This document shows positions 54,034-64,000 of a DNA stretch of 64,000 nt, one piece after another. Position numbers and translations under genes: made by a program. This DNA is from Notamacropus eugenii. Its lineage: Eukaryota; Chordata; Mammalia; Diprotodontia; Macropodidae. Numbering within the stretch: the first letter of the stretch is position 1; each line of letters begins with the position of its first letter. Where the stretch lies: contig NC_092872.1 of NCBI RefSeq assembly GCF_028372415.1, positions 258,441,008 through 258,505,007 on the forward strand, written 5' to 3'. The notes under the pieces were generated by a model, which did not search any database, was not told where the DNA came from, and worked only from the letters and a program-made list of their open reading frames with translations.

Positions 54034-55590
54034 TGTCTTTCAGGAGGTAATTGGCAGATTCTTTCAATTTCTGTTTTACCTTCTATATCTAAGATATTGG
54101 GGTAGTTTTCCTTGATAATTTCTTGTAATATGATGTCTATGCCCTTTTGATCATGGCTTTCAGGTAGTCCAATAATTCTTAAATTATCTTTCCTCAATCC
54201 ATTTTCCAGGTCAGTTGTTTTTCCAATGAGATATTTCACATTGTTTTCCTATTTTTCATTCTTTTGACTTGTTTTATTTTTTTCTTGATTGTATGTATTT
54301 TTCTTAAGGTCCTGGAAGTCATTAGCTTCTACTTGCTCAATTCTAATTTTTAAGGAGTTCTTTTCTTCAGTGAATTTTTGTACCTCCTTTTCCATTTAGT
54401 CTTGGTTGGCTCTTGTCCTTCGTTCTTGAAGAGGATCAAAATGACATCATTATACTAGAGTTAAGTTTCAATATATCTGACTGTGGCTGATCAGACCAAC
54501 AGGAGCTCAGAAAGCTCTACCACAGGTTGGGCACAAATAGTTTATGTGAACATTTGAGGTGAGTTTTGGCATCCTGCATTTCTTTTGAGCTGTTTCAATT
54601 TTGCTCTGCTCATAAAGCACAGCCCCCTCCTCAGATGTGGGCATGCCATGCTGAGCAGTCCTATGCCAGTGTCTCCCATGTCACATCATCAATTTCAAAG
54701 TTCTTAAGGACTTTTAGAGTGTCCTTGTTTCACTTCTTCTGAGCACCATGTGTATGTTTGCCCTGTGTGAGTTCTCCATAACATAGTCTTTTTGGCAAGC
54801 ATACATTTGGCATTCAAACAATGTGGCCAGCCTTTTGGAGTTGAACTCTCTAAAACAGAGTTTGAATGCTTGGCAGTTTAGTTTGAGAAAGGACTTCAGT
54901 GTCTAGTACCTTATCCTGCCAGGTGATCTTCAGAATCTTCCTAAGATAATTCCAATGGAAGAAATTTAGTTTCCTGGCATAATGCTGGTATTCTGTCCAG
55001 GTTTCACAGGCATACAACAATGAGGTCAGTAAAATGGCTCTGTAGTCTTTTTTGTGTCCCACCTGTGGTGGAACATTCCAAATTCCTATTGGTTGGATCA
55101 GCCACAGTCGGACACATTGCAACTTGACTCTAGCATAGTGATGTCATTTTGGTCCTCTTTGAGAACAAAGGACAACAAGCAACCAAGGCCAAATGGAAAA
55201 AGAGGTATAAAAATTCACTGAAGAAAAGAACTCCTTAAATAGTAAAATTGGCCAAAAATGGGAAAAGAGGTAGAAAAGCTCACTGAAGAGAATAGTTCAT
55301 TAAAAAGTAGAATTGGGCAAGCTAATGACTTCATGATACCTCAAGAAAAAAATAAAACAAAGTCAGAAGGATGAAAATGGGGGGAAATATATAATATCTC
55401 ATTGGAAAAACAACTAACCTGGAAAATACATGGAGGAAATATAATGTAAGAATTATTGGACTACCCGAAAGCTATGATCAAAAGGGCATAGAAATCATAT
55501 TACAAGAAATTGTCAAGGAAAACTACCCCAATATCTTAGATATAGAAGGTAAAATAGAAATTGAAAGAATCTGCCAACTACCTCCTGAAA
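54034..55590. repeat. Large inverted repeat (arms ~500 bp)
   Basis: The left arm is 54034-54545 and the right arm 55064-55590. Read outward from the centre, both give CCACAGTC, GATGTCATTTTG, GAACGAAGGACAA or GAACAAAGGACAA, then AAATGGAAAA and L1 ORF1 text through ACTACCCCAATATCTTAGAT. The right arm holds about 65 bp more of ORF1 coiled-coil sequence. I judge the arms to be roughly 85-90% alike by eye. Confidence 0.85.
54413..55190 (-). repeat. RTE-type non-LTR LINE 3' end, with an inverted second 3' end
   Basis: Read on the minus strand, 55122-54850 gives ACETWTEYQHYARKLNFFHW and LRKILKITWQDKVLDTEVL, the familiar C-terminal end of this LINE type. It is followed by a CPTCGRAF...LISHS zinc-finger-like end (around 54530-54490, with a stop) and the terminus GATCCTCTTCAAGAACGAAG. 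A second copy of the last ~125 bp points the other way at 55064-55190. Confidence 0.7.
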
Positions 55591-56294
55591 AAGATCACCA
55601 AATGAAAACTTCTAGGAATATTATACCCAAATTTCAGAGATCCCAAGTCAAGAAGCTAGAAAGAAACAATTCAAATATTGTGAAGTCACAGTTGAGATTA
55701 CATAAGATTTAGTGGCTTCCACATTAAAGGACTGAAGGGCTTGAAATTGACATTCAGGAAGGCAAATGAGCTAGGATTACAATCTAGAATAACCTACCCA
55801 ACAACACGGAGTATGATCCTTCAGGAGGAAAATGAATATTTAATGAAACAGAGGACTTCCAAGCATTACTGATGAAAAAAATCAGAGCAGAATAGAAAAT
55901 TTGACATCCAAACACAAGACTCAAGAGAAACATAAAAGGGTAAACATGAAAGAAAAATCATAAGGGACTCAATAAAGTTAAGCTGCTTACATTCCTATAT
56001 TGGAAGAGGATACATGTAACTCTATCATAATAGGGCAATTAGGAGTCTATATAGACAAAGGGCACAAATGTGAGTCAATCATATTGGGATGATCTCTTTA
56101 AAAAGGGGGAGGGGAGTGAGAAAAGAGGGATACACAGTAAGAAAGGGGGAAAGTAGAGGTAGAACGGGGAAACTTTCTCACATAAAAGAGGAGTACAAAG
56201 AAGAATTTTTATAATTAAGGAGAAAATGGGGGAAGAGTTAAGCAGGTAATGCTTGAACCTCACTGTCATCAGTTCAAAGAGGGAAGGAAAAAAA

Positions 56295-56325
56295 ATACAC
56301 ACACACACACACACACACACACACT
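56295..56325 (+). repeat. (CA)n microsatellite in the L1 spacer
   Basis: About 15 AC units; the half-L1 spacer at about 49902 has a CA run too. Confidence 0.9.
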
Positions 56326-58044
56326 CAGTTGAGAATAAAAATATATCTCAACCAATAGGGAAATAGAAGGGTAAAGGGGTAAGAAATATGGAGATGTGGT
56401 GATAAAAGAGGGGACAGATTAAGGGAAACAATGGTCAGAAGCAAAACAGACTTTGGAGGAGGAACAGGATAAAAATAGAGAAGGATAAACAGAATATAAT
56501 ATGATGGAAGGAAATACACAGTTACAACTGAATATGCATGGGGAAAGCTCACCCATGAAACAAAAGCAGATAGCAGAATATATTAGAAACAAGAATCCAA
56601 CAATATGTTGTTTAAATGAGATACACTTGAAACAGAAAGACACACAGTTGAAATAAAGCGCTGAAGTAGAATCTATTGTGCATCAGCTGAAGCAAAAAAT
56701 ACAGGAGCAGAAATCATGATCTCAGACAAAGCAAAAGCAGAAATAGACCTAATTAAGAGAGATAATCAAGGAAACTATATTTTACTAAAAGTTACCATAG
56801 ACAATGAAGCAATATAAACATTTTAAGAGCAAATTTCTCTGATAAAAGTCTCATTTTTCAAGTATATAGGGAAAAGAGTTATATTTATAAAAATAAGAAT
56901 CATTTCCCAATTGACAAATAGTCAAAGAATATGAACAGATACAGTTTTCAGATGAAGAAATCAAAGCTACCTATAGTCATATTTTTTAAAATTCTCCAAA
57001 TCACTATTTATTAGAGAAAAGCAAACTAAAATAACGCTGAGGTACTATCTCATACCTATTAGAAATGACAAATGCTGAAAGGGATGAGGGAAAATTGGTA
57101 CACTAATAAACTGTGGAGTTGTGAACTGGTCCAGTCATTATGGAGAACAATTTGGAGCTTTGCCCAAAGAGCTATAAAACTGTGCATACCCTTTGATCCA
57201 GTAATACACTACTAGGTCTGTGCCCCAAAGACATCAAAGGAAAAGGACTTATATATAGAAAAATATTTGCAGCTGCTCTTTTTGTGCTGGCAAAGCATTA
57301 GAAATTGAAAGAATGCTCATCAATTGGGGAATGGCTGAACAAGTTATACTATATGATTGTGATGGGATACTAATATGCCATAAGAAATGACAAGGGAGGT
57401 GATTTCAGAAAAAATATGGCAATGCTTATATGAACTGATGTAAAATGAAGTAAGAAGAAGCTGGAGATCATTGTGCACAGTAATAGTGATGTTATAATGA
57501 TGATCATAATGGAATACTATTGTGCTATAAGAAATGATGAACAGGAAGACTTCAGAGAGTCCTGGAAAGACTTATATAAACTGATACTGAGTGAAAGAAG
57601 CAAAACCAGGAGAACTTTGTACACAACAACAACCACAGAGTGCGAGGAATTTTTCTTGTAGACTTAGTACTTCATTGCAATGCAAGGACTTAAATAATTC
57701 CCAATGGTCTCTTAAGGCAAAATGCCTTTCACATCCAGGGAAAGAACTATGGAACTCGATCACAGAATGAAGCAGATCATTTTCTTTTGTGTTACATTTT
57801 GGTTTGTTTTATGATTTCTCCCATTCATTTTAACTCTTCTATGCAACATGACTAAAGTGAAAATGTATTTAATAGGAATGTGTGTGTAGAACCAATATAA
57901 AACTGTATGCCATCTCAGGGAGGGAGTGAGGAGGTAGGAGGGAAGAGGGGGAGGGAGGGGAAAAATCTAAGACATAAGGAAGTGATTGTAGAACACTGAA
58001 AACAAAATAATTTTTAAAATAAATAAATAAATATGCCCCCTCCC

Positions 58045-58250
58045 AAAAAAATAAAATCATAGGATTTAGACTTCGAAGATAACTTAAGGGTCATTAAGTT
58101 AAACTAATTTTTTCAGTTGGAGAGGAATACGAGGTGAAGAGATGTTAAGTGGCTTGCCTAACATCACACAGAAAGTACAAGTCAAATCAGGACTGAAACT
58201 CTAGACTTCAGGCTTCATATATAGAGCTCTTTTCATTATGCCATACTGTG
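58045..58250 (-). repeat. CORE-SINE, antisense
   Basis: TTTAGACTTCGAAGATAACT, TGGCTTGCCTAACATCACAC and GAAACTCTAGACTTC; decayed. Confidence 0.6.
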
Positions 58251-58314
58251 ATGTACATCCTAAAATCTATAACAAATTAAATAAATAAAGGCTGTACGTT
58301 TAAAAAAATAATGA

Positions 58315-58610
58315 TGATCAACTGTGATTGACTTGGCTTTTCTGATCAATACAATGATCCAATACAATTCCAAAAGACTCATGATAAAAAGTGCTAACCA
58401 CCTCCAGAAAGAGAACTGATGAACTCTGAGTGGAAATTGAAATCTATTTTTCTCATTTTCTTTATGTCACTGCCAACATGGAAATATATTTTGCATGATT
58501 TCACATGTATAATTGAAATAATTTTGCTTGCCTTCTCAGTCAGAGGGAGGGAGAGAATTTGGAACTGAAAATTTAAAAAGAAAATAATGTTGAAAATAAA
58601 TTTCAAAAAA
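58315..58610 (+). repeat. L1 3' UTR, second copy
   Basis: CAATGATCCAATACAATTCC, GAAAGAGAACTGATGAACTC, TGCCTTCTCAGTCAGAGGGA and an A-rich end. It abuts the right part of the hAT-like element at 58611, with a weak target duplication (GAACGCTGATATC against GAATGCTGGGACC). Confidence 0.65.
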
Positions 58611-58770
58611 GAGAACGCTGATATCAAAAAAGTTTGAGGGCCACTGCTCTAGTCCAAACTCTTATTTTACAGATGAGGGAAGGGAAAGTCACAGAGGTTA
58701 AACTAATAAGTATGAGAGCTAGGATTCAAGTTCAAGGCTCCCAGTTACAAGCCCAGCTATTCCATCCATG

Positions 58771-59399
58771 CCCAAATTCCATCCGCTGCCACTGGTAAAA
58801 ATGTCAATTGTCACCTCATTTGTCACTACTTGTACCATTCCCCTTTCCCAAAGTTGTAGTAAAAGCCTGAGTAGTCACGGTGCCCCATCTCTCTATCCTC
58901 AGAACTAAGGTCATCCCCTATTAGAGTTAGGGGCCAGTAGCACCCACAGTAGAGGAAACTGTATTTTTAAAAAAGTGGAAACAGCCGATATTTCTAGGTT
59001 CATTTCCTCTTGGGCTGCAGACCACCTAAGCTAACAGGGTTTTGGACAGGAGGTGGGGTTGTGAAGGGAAAAAGGCGGGGAGGAAAGGAGAGACCAACCA
59101 CAGCCCGAAGTGAGTAAAAGAACGAGAAATGATGACTCTGGTTACCTGGGTGACAGAGTATGTGGTAAGCCTCTGTACAGGCGTGGGATGGGAAGAGTGA
59201 TGTCACTGAAGCACCATTTGAAGAGGCCCCTTCAGAGAGACAGGGTGATTTCAGGCCGTGATCGGCAGCACTCAGGTAAGGCTATGGGGAGACAGAAGCC
59301 TGAGGGAGGAGGGTGATGGGATTTGCCAATCTGTCACTGAGGTTCATGATGTCCCGTTGAAGATCCTAGTTCCTTCAGAGAAGGCAAAATCTCAGATCT
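58771..59399. other. Unassigned stretch with an exon-like donor
   Basis: No repeat family is recognised. A plus-strand CACTCAG|GTAAGG site lies at about 59276, preceded by AACCACA (a RUNX-like word) near 59096. No open coding exon can be defended. Confidence 0.35.
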
Positions 59400-59550
59400 C
59401 GAGTCAGAGAGCCAGAGTTGGAAGCCCAGCTCTGCCTCTTTACTAAGTAGCTGGGGCATTTCCAGTAGGTCTCTTGATTGCCCTGGGCCAAGGATGAAAA
59501 CATTTGTAAAAAGGGGCAATTTTACTAGATGACCTCTCAGGCCCCTTCCG
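59400..59550 (+). repeat. CORE-SINE fragment
   Basis: TTTACTAAGTAGCTGGGGCA, GGATGAAAACATTTGTAAAA and ACTAGATGACCTCTCAGG. Confidence 0.6.
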
Positions 59551-59847
59551 AAACTGGAATCTTCTCAGTCCCATGTCAGTTCCCCTTTGACCCCCAGCTC
59601 TCTCTATAGTGTGACTTTAAGGGGTCGGCCACCACCCCCATTCCCAACCCAAAATCAACCTCCATCACTTCCAAAAATCCCTGCAATTCCATCACCAAGG
59701 TGGTTTAGGCACTAGAGGTCCCTTCTAGAATACAAAACTTACTGTTACAATTGGTTTTTGTTACTATAGCAAGGCGGAACTGTATACTGGATAACTGTAT
59801 ACTGTATAACCTTGAAATCAGACGATCTGGGTTCAAATTCTGTTCTG

Positions 59848-60032
59848 GAGGAGGAGGAGGAGCAGCAGGTGGTAGAAGTTGTAGAAGTAGTAGTAGCAGC
59901 AGCAGCAGGAGCAGCAGCAGCAGCAGCAGGTGGTAGAAGTTGTAGAAGTAGTAGTAGTAGTAGCAGCAGCAGCAAGTGGTAGAAGTTGTAGAAGTAGTAG
60001 TAGTAGTAGCAGCAGCAGCAGGAGCAGCAGCA
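59848..60032 (+). repeat. Compound trinucleotide repeat with higher-order units
   Basis: GGA, GCA and GTA triplets are arranged in larger units that each begin GTGGTAGAAGTTGTAGAAGT, at 59869, 59930 and 59976. Units are 61 and 46 bp (3n+1), the difference being five triplets. Confidence 0.9.
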
Positions 60033-60039
60033 ATAATCA

Positions 60040-60290
60040 CTAGTATTTATATCATGCTTTAAGGTTTGCAAAGAGCTTTTCCATGTTTTCTCATTTGATT
60101 CTCATAAAAATCCTGAGAGATGCTATTATTATCTCCATTATAAAACAGATAAGGAAACTGAGGATAAGAGCCGTAAAGTGATTTCTCTGGGGCCACACAG
60201 CTAAGTAGATATCTAAGGCAGGATTTGAACTCAAGTATTCTTGACCCCCCCAAAACCAGTACTCTATTCACTACCCTATCGTTGTCCAGG
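60040..60290 (-). repeat. CORE-SINE, antisense
   Basis: ATTTATATCATGCTTTAAGG, ATAAGGAAACTGAGGATAAG, GGATTTGAACTCAAGTATTC and the head complement TCTATTCACTACCC. Confidence 0.8.
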
Positions 60291-60659
60291 ACAAGAGCCT
60301 CCGTTTTGAAAATAATTGTCCTCAGCCTCATAGGGATGGTGGGAAGAAGAAAATTCTGTAAAATAGATCTCAAAGCCTGCAGAAATTGGGGTGATTTGTA
60401 TTCCTTATTTCTAATGGGGACTAACAAGGAATACATGAACCCCTTGGCATTCTTAGCAGAGTCCCAAGGGAATGGCTCCAGGATACATCTGGAGAAAAGG
60501 CAGGTTCCCAGTGGGGAGGCAGCTGAGGACATCAGGGCCAGCCCAGACATATGGGGGCTGTGGGAACCCTAAAGGGAGATGAGATATGTATATAGACAAC
60601 CCAAACTTACCTTGTATTCCTGCCCTCTTCGAACTCTGTGGATCTATCTCTAGGATCAA

Positions 60660-61140
60660 ATATGAAGTCTTGTGTTTGGCACCCAGGGTTCTTCACAATC
60701 TGCCCCCTTTTTAATTTCTCAGTTTTCTCACACCTTACTCCCCACCATGTGCACTATGATTCAATTCTGCTTACTGACTTGCTCAATCTCCCACCTCCCA
60801 GCCTTTGCAATGGCTGTCCCACATGCTCTCCCTCCTCAGCTCTGACTCTTAACTTCTCTTTTGCAGGATGTTCCCCAGTCCCATGCTGTTAATATCTTCT
60901 CTCTGATGTTACCTCCCACATTCTCTGTGTCTATCTTGTACCTGTGCAGTTACTTGCACATTGTCTTTCTTCCTCATTCGCATGTAAGCTTTGTGGGGGC
61001 CGGGATGGTGATATTTTGTTTTTGGTTTGGGGAGGGGTGTTTGCTTTGTCGTTGCTGTTATTTGCCTTTTCTTATGTCCCCAAGCTTAGATTCCTGGCAC
61101 AAAACTCGGTGTTTAAATGTTTGCTGATCACAGACTAAAC
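60660..61140 (+). repeat. L2-type LINE 3' relic
   Basis: TTCACAATCTGCCCCCTTTT, CTCACACCTTACTCCCCACC, TTGCAATGGCTGTCCCACAT and a 3' end near TAGATTCCTGGCACAAAACT. Confidence 0.65.
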
Positions 61141-61389
61141 ATCTCAATGGTCCAAACCCTTAAGACTAGAGAAAACTTGTATTACAGGACATTGATGGGA
61201 CTTTGCTCACCAGGCCAGGAGTATAGAGTATAGTATAAGTCCTAACACTTGGGAAATCACAGGTTTGGTCCACCCAAAAGAGTATTTATCACAAAATATA
61301 TTGTATTATAGTGACCTGTGTTCGAATCATATTGCCTTGCTAGATTGTAAACTGCTTGAGGATAAGAGATTGTGTCTTAACTAAACTTT

Positions 61390-61625
61390 CTTAGGATCAT
61401 AAGCTTTAGAGATGAAAGAAACCTTCGAGATCAGCTACTCCAATCCCATAATTTTAAAGGTAAGGAAAGAAACTGAGGAAGTGATTTGGCTAAAATAACT
61501 CAGGTAGCAGCAAGTGCAGTCAGGATTTGAACACCCTTGTCTTGACTCCACTTTATCTCCCTGAGGACCCAGGACAGTAGTCAGCATTTATTAAGTGCCT
61601 ATTGAGTGTTTGTTGAATTAATGAA
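61390..61625. repeat. CORE-SINE and LINE tail
   Basis: An antisense SINE at 61390-61560 (AAAGAAACTGAGGAAGTGAT) precedes TCAGCATTTATTAAGTGCCT. Confidence 0.65.
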
Positions 61626-62384
61626 TTATGCTATAAATTTCCTTGAGGATGGCCCTACCTGTGATATCCAGGAGTTGTTGTCTTACTCAGATATGTGTTA
61701 GACCTGGTAACCCCTGTGATTCCTTCCAGTTCTGAGATTCTAGGATTCCAAAACTATGTATTTACAATTTCTGGATCCCCAAGTCAGGAGGTATTCCCTT
61801 CTATGTCACTTCCACAAGCCTGAGTCATACTTAGGGTAGGACAAATAGGGCTTTGAATTAGGGCATCACAATTTAAAGAGTTCGAAAACTCGAACATGCT
61901 CACCTTGAAAAGCTGGAAGTTACTATAGTAACTAACTCACACACACACACACACGCACACACACACACACACACTTCCCTCAATTTGTCTTAGTTACATC
62001 TTGTGTTATTTTTCCTTTCATGAATTACAAAATTGACCAGATGGCACAATTCCTGCTGTTTGCGCCGACTAGGGTATGTTTTGAGCTGCTTGTCCTTGGT
62101 GTCAAAATTACTATAAAACACTATTCCCTTTCCAAAGCATCGGTTCTCCCCGTATGCTCAGGCCCCTTCCCAGAACAAAGTCCCTTCTCATGAAATCATA
62201 GCATCTCAGCATTGGACCTTGAAGATTTCCAGCTACTTCTTGAACAATCCAATCCATTCAGGGGCAGCTCCAACTGTTAGAAATCTAGCCCTTCCTCATG
62301 TGGAGAGGTAATGTGTTTCATCATACCTTCTAGATATCATTCCCAGTTCTGCCGCTGGAAGCAAGCAGAACAAGTCACAGAATC
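61626..62384. other. Mostly unassigned; one CA microsatellite
   Basis: Apart from (CA)n at 61938-61974 I recognise nothing. Confidence 0.5.
61938..61974 (+). repeat. (CA)n microsatellite
   Basis: About 18 AC units with one CG interruption. Confidence 0.95.
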
Positions 62385-62565
62385 ATTGAATAATGGAGCT
62401 GGTAAGGATCTTAGAGTCCATCAAGGTCAGTCTTATCGTTTGACAGAGGAGGGGAACTGAGGTTGAGAAAAATAAAAGTTACTAGCCAAGATCATAAGGA
62501 AAGACCAGAACTAGGATTTGAACCTAGATCTTTTGATTCCAAGTCCAGGGCTCTTTCTATAATCA
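62385..62565 (-). repeat. CORE-SINE, antisense
   Basis: AATAATGGAGCTGGTAAGGA, GGGGAACTGAGGTTGAGAAA and CCTAGATCTTTTGATTCCAA. Confidence 0.75.
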
Positions 62566-63184
62566 CTCTTCCAGATGATATCCTAACCCATGTATAGAAG
62601 TTACCCTTCATGTTTTAATCCCCTAGATTCACAGCCATGACCCTAGCACTCCACCTGCCTTAAAGGATAGGAGACAGTTGTCCAAAACCATTGGTCTGAG
62701 TCCCCAGTCTGCTGACAGTTCTGTGAGCTGTGAGAATGGGGGATATGAGCAGAGCAGGGGCCAAACAACTGACTGCCAAATGCCATGTACATACATGGGC
62801 ATCAGTATTGGTCTCTAGTGTTAGACTTTTGTACCCAAGGCAATGACAAAGTAACAAGTTCGTGATGATGATGTTCATCATCCTCATTGCTGGCATCTAG
62901 AGTTTTTATATCCCTTTCATTTTCAAATATATCCCTCTCCTAACCCCCTTCCCTGTAACAAATAATAAAAAATAAAGGACAAAAAGCAGTTCTGTCAAAC
63001 CAAGTCAAGTCTGACAGTAAAAGCAATGTGCCATACCCGCAACATCCCTTCTCTATAAAGAAAGGAGGGAGGGAGACTTCCTCGTCTCTTCTTTGGGGCC
63101 AAGCTTGGTGATGACAATCACACAGCATTCTTTTTCTAAGACTGCTGCTTAAACAAACGTACCAGGTGTTCTCACTGATGTGGC
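62566..63184. other. Unassigned stretch
   Basis: Nothing recognised; no exon signal. Confidence 0.45.
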
Positions 63185-63410
63185 TGCTGGATAGTGTGCT
63201 GGAGCTAGCTCCAATCAGTCACTGTACAGAGTCGATTGCTAAATTTACAGAGTGAGCGTTTACACCTCGGAAACTGACAAACACTACATGGTTATTGTTT
63301 TGTTGATTATCTAGACTTAAGAAAGTTATGGGGGAAATGTTAATAATGCGAATGTGAACTGTGAACACTTTTTTTTTTTTTTTGGTCCAGAAAGCTGATG
63401 CTATCTCCTA
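63185..63410 (+). repeat. Unidentified dispersed repeat, copy 3 of 3
   Basis: GAGCGTTTACACCTCGGAAA, TGTTTTGTTGATTATCTAGA and CTTAAGAAAGTTATGG match copy 2 at 22715. The copy ends at a poly-T run. Confidence 0.65.
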
Positions 63411-63489
63411 GTGAGACAGACCCTAAATTGTCCATAGACTTTTATTCTGTGCACTTCTGGTCCACGTCTTCCCATAAATTCTCCAGAGG

Positions 63490-63590
63490 GGCTCCACCCA
63501 ACATGCTGGGGGAAATTCTCCAGTTTGTCGAGAAAACCTCAAATGGGGTCACAAAGAGTCAGACCCAACTAAAAAATGACTGAACAACAA
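63490..63590 (+). repeat. RTE-type SINE tail
   Basis: AAAACCTCAAATGGGGTCAC, AAAGAGTCAGACCCAACTAA and TGACTGAACAAC: the tail of the tRNA-headed SINE family. Confidence 0.75.
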
Positions 63591-64000
63591 AATTTCACAA
63601 AGCACCTTCCTTACCTAGTGAGGTAGGTAATCCCAGATTAAAGTGTGTTTGGGAAATACTTCACAAGACAATAAAACATAGATAATGTTAATATGTAGTT
63701 TTCTAAGCCAATACACAGGCTGCAGGGGTCCTTATGAGCTACTGGCTCAGTAGCCCCCAGCTCCTATTTGAATTGTATACCAGTGACTTAGAGGTACAGA
63801 AGCTGCCTCCATCCCCACTAGCTATAAAATGACTTTTGCTCATCTTCAATTATCAAATCTACACTCAAAAGAACCCATCAAGGAAGACTAGCTATACAGT
63901 CTAGGGGAAATCACCTAACCTCTCAGCAAAGAATTTTTTAAGCAGCTACCTTGTGCCAGGCCCTATGGAAGGTGATAGGGATCCAAAAATAAACCAATCC
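63591..64000. other. Window end, mostly unassigned
   Basis: A weak sense SINE piece (GGGGAAATCACCTAACCTCT) and a LINE-type tail (TACCTTGTGCCAGGCCCTAT) are at 63890-63990. Confidence 0.45.

Larger units (their letters stand above)
53276..58045 (+). mobile_element. Old L1 mosaic
   Basis: The parts, in order, are: an L1 5' end (53276-54033, GAGCCAAAATGGAAGATTAG), an inverted-repeat block with RTE sequence (54034-55590), ORF1 continuing to about 55915, a ~600-bp inter-ORF spacer (55916-56550), a short ORF2 endonuclease remnant (56560-56830), then the ORF2 C-terminal end and 3' UTR (57000-58045). Most of ORF2 is missing. The text between 57353 and 57650 holds two related ~140-bp segments, so two L1 copies may have been joined. 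Confidence 0.7.
52888..58646 (+). mobile_element. hAT-like DNA transposon relic, split
   Basis: The left part (52888-53058) opens TAGAGGTTCTCA and includes TTTTAATTTCTAATAC. The right part (58612-58646) closes GTTTGAGGGCCACTG. The ends pair as a decayed CAGTGGTTCTCA-type inverted repeat. The family is the same as at 15377-15734. No transposase remains. Confidence 0.6.
52855..58770 (-). repeat. Antisense CORE-SINE split by a 5.8-kb insertion
   Basis: The piece ending CTTTAATC at 52887 continues at 58647 with CTCTAGTCCAAACTCTTATT and TTACAGATGAGGGAAGGGAA. CTTTAATC and CTCTAGTC are the decayed 8-bp duplication left by the hAT-like element. Confidence 0.65.

Noticed and set aside
57473-57661. 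Short frame with IMEYYCAIRNDEQEDF
   Set aside because: It is the C-terminal end of L1 ORF2 in the L1 mosaic, not a gene.
21160-64000. Search for PRF1 coding exons
   Set aside because: No large plus-strand frame with perforin-like features is present; if synteny holds, the gene lies beyond the window.

Overview
This window looks like nuclear DNA of a marsupial. It is dominated by interspersed repeats: MIR/Ther-type CORE-SINEs every few hundred bases, tRNA-headed SINEs with an RTE-type tail, L2 and CR1/L3 relics, and L1 copies whose start (GGAGCCAAGATGGCGGAGTA) and ORF1 are of the marsupial type. The species cannot be told from the sequence alone.

One host gene is recognisable: the 5' end of ADAMTS14 (procollagen N-propeptidase family) on the minus strand. 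Exon 1 (signal peptide) is at 20377..20296 and exon 2 (first part of the propeptide) at 16859..16435. Both splice junctions fit in sequence and phase, and together they give 169 codons. Positions 1-16434 are then the start of a long intron 2; no third exon was found. A GC-rich, CpG-rich promoter region lies at about 20378-21160, bracketed by GA and CT/CA microsatellites.

From 21.2 kb to 64 kb I find no convincing host exon, so I read it as upstream intergenic DNA. It holds SINE clusters, L2 and CR1/L3 fragments, microsatellites and several stretches with nothing recognisable. In human the next gene on this side is PRF1; it is not seen here.

The most structured part is 46.1-58.8 kb. At 46783-52466 a minus-strand L1 that lacks ORF2 (a half-L1, HAL1-like) sits inside a CR1/L3 relic and is itself split by a second, full-length, plus-strand half-L1 (47841-50757). 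The inner copy has a perfect 16-bp target-site duplication and an intact 362-aa ORF1. At 52.9-58.8 kb a CORE-SINE contains a hAT-like transposon, which contains a SINE and an L1 mosaic; inside that is a ~0.5-kb inverted repeat built from L1 ORF1 plus an RTE-type LINE 3' end.

I found no CRISPR, operon, phage or other prokaryotic-type system and no rRNA or functional tRNA gene. The best candidate for something little described is the half-L1 family: two copies share the same ORF2-less architecture and differ in 5' UTR repeat number.
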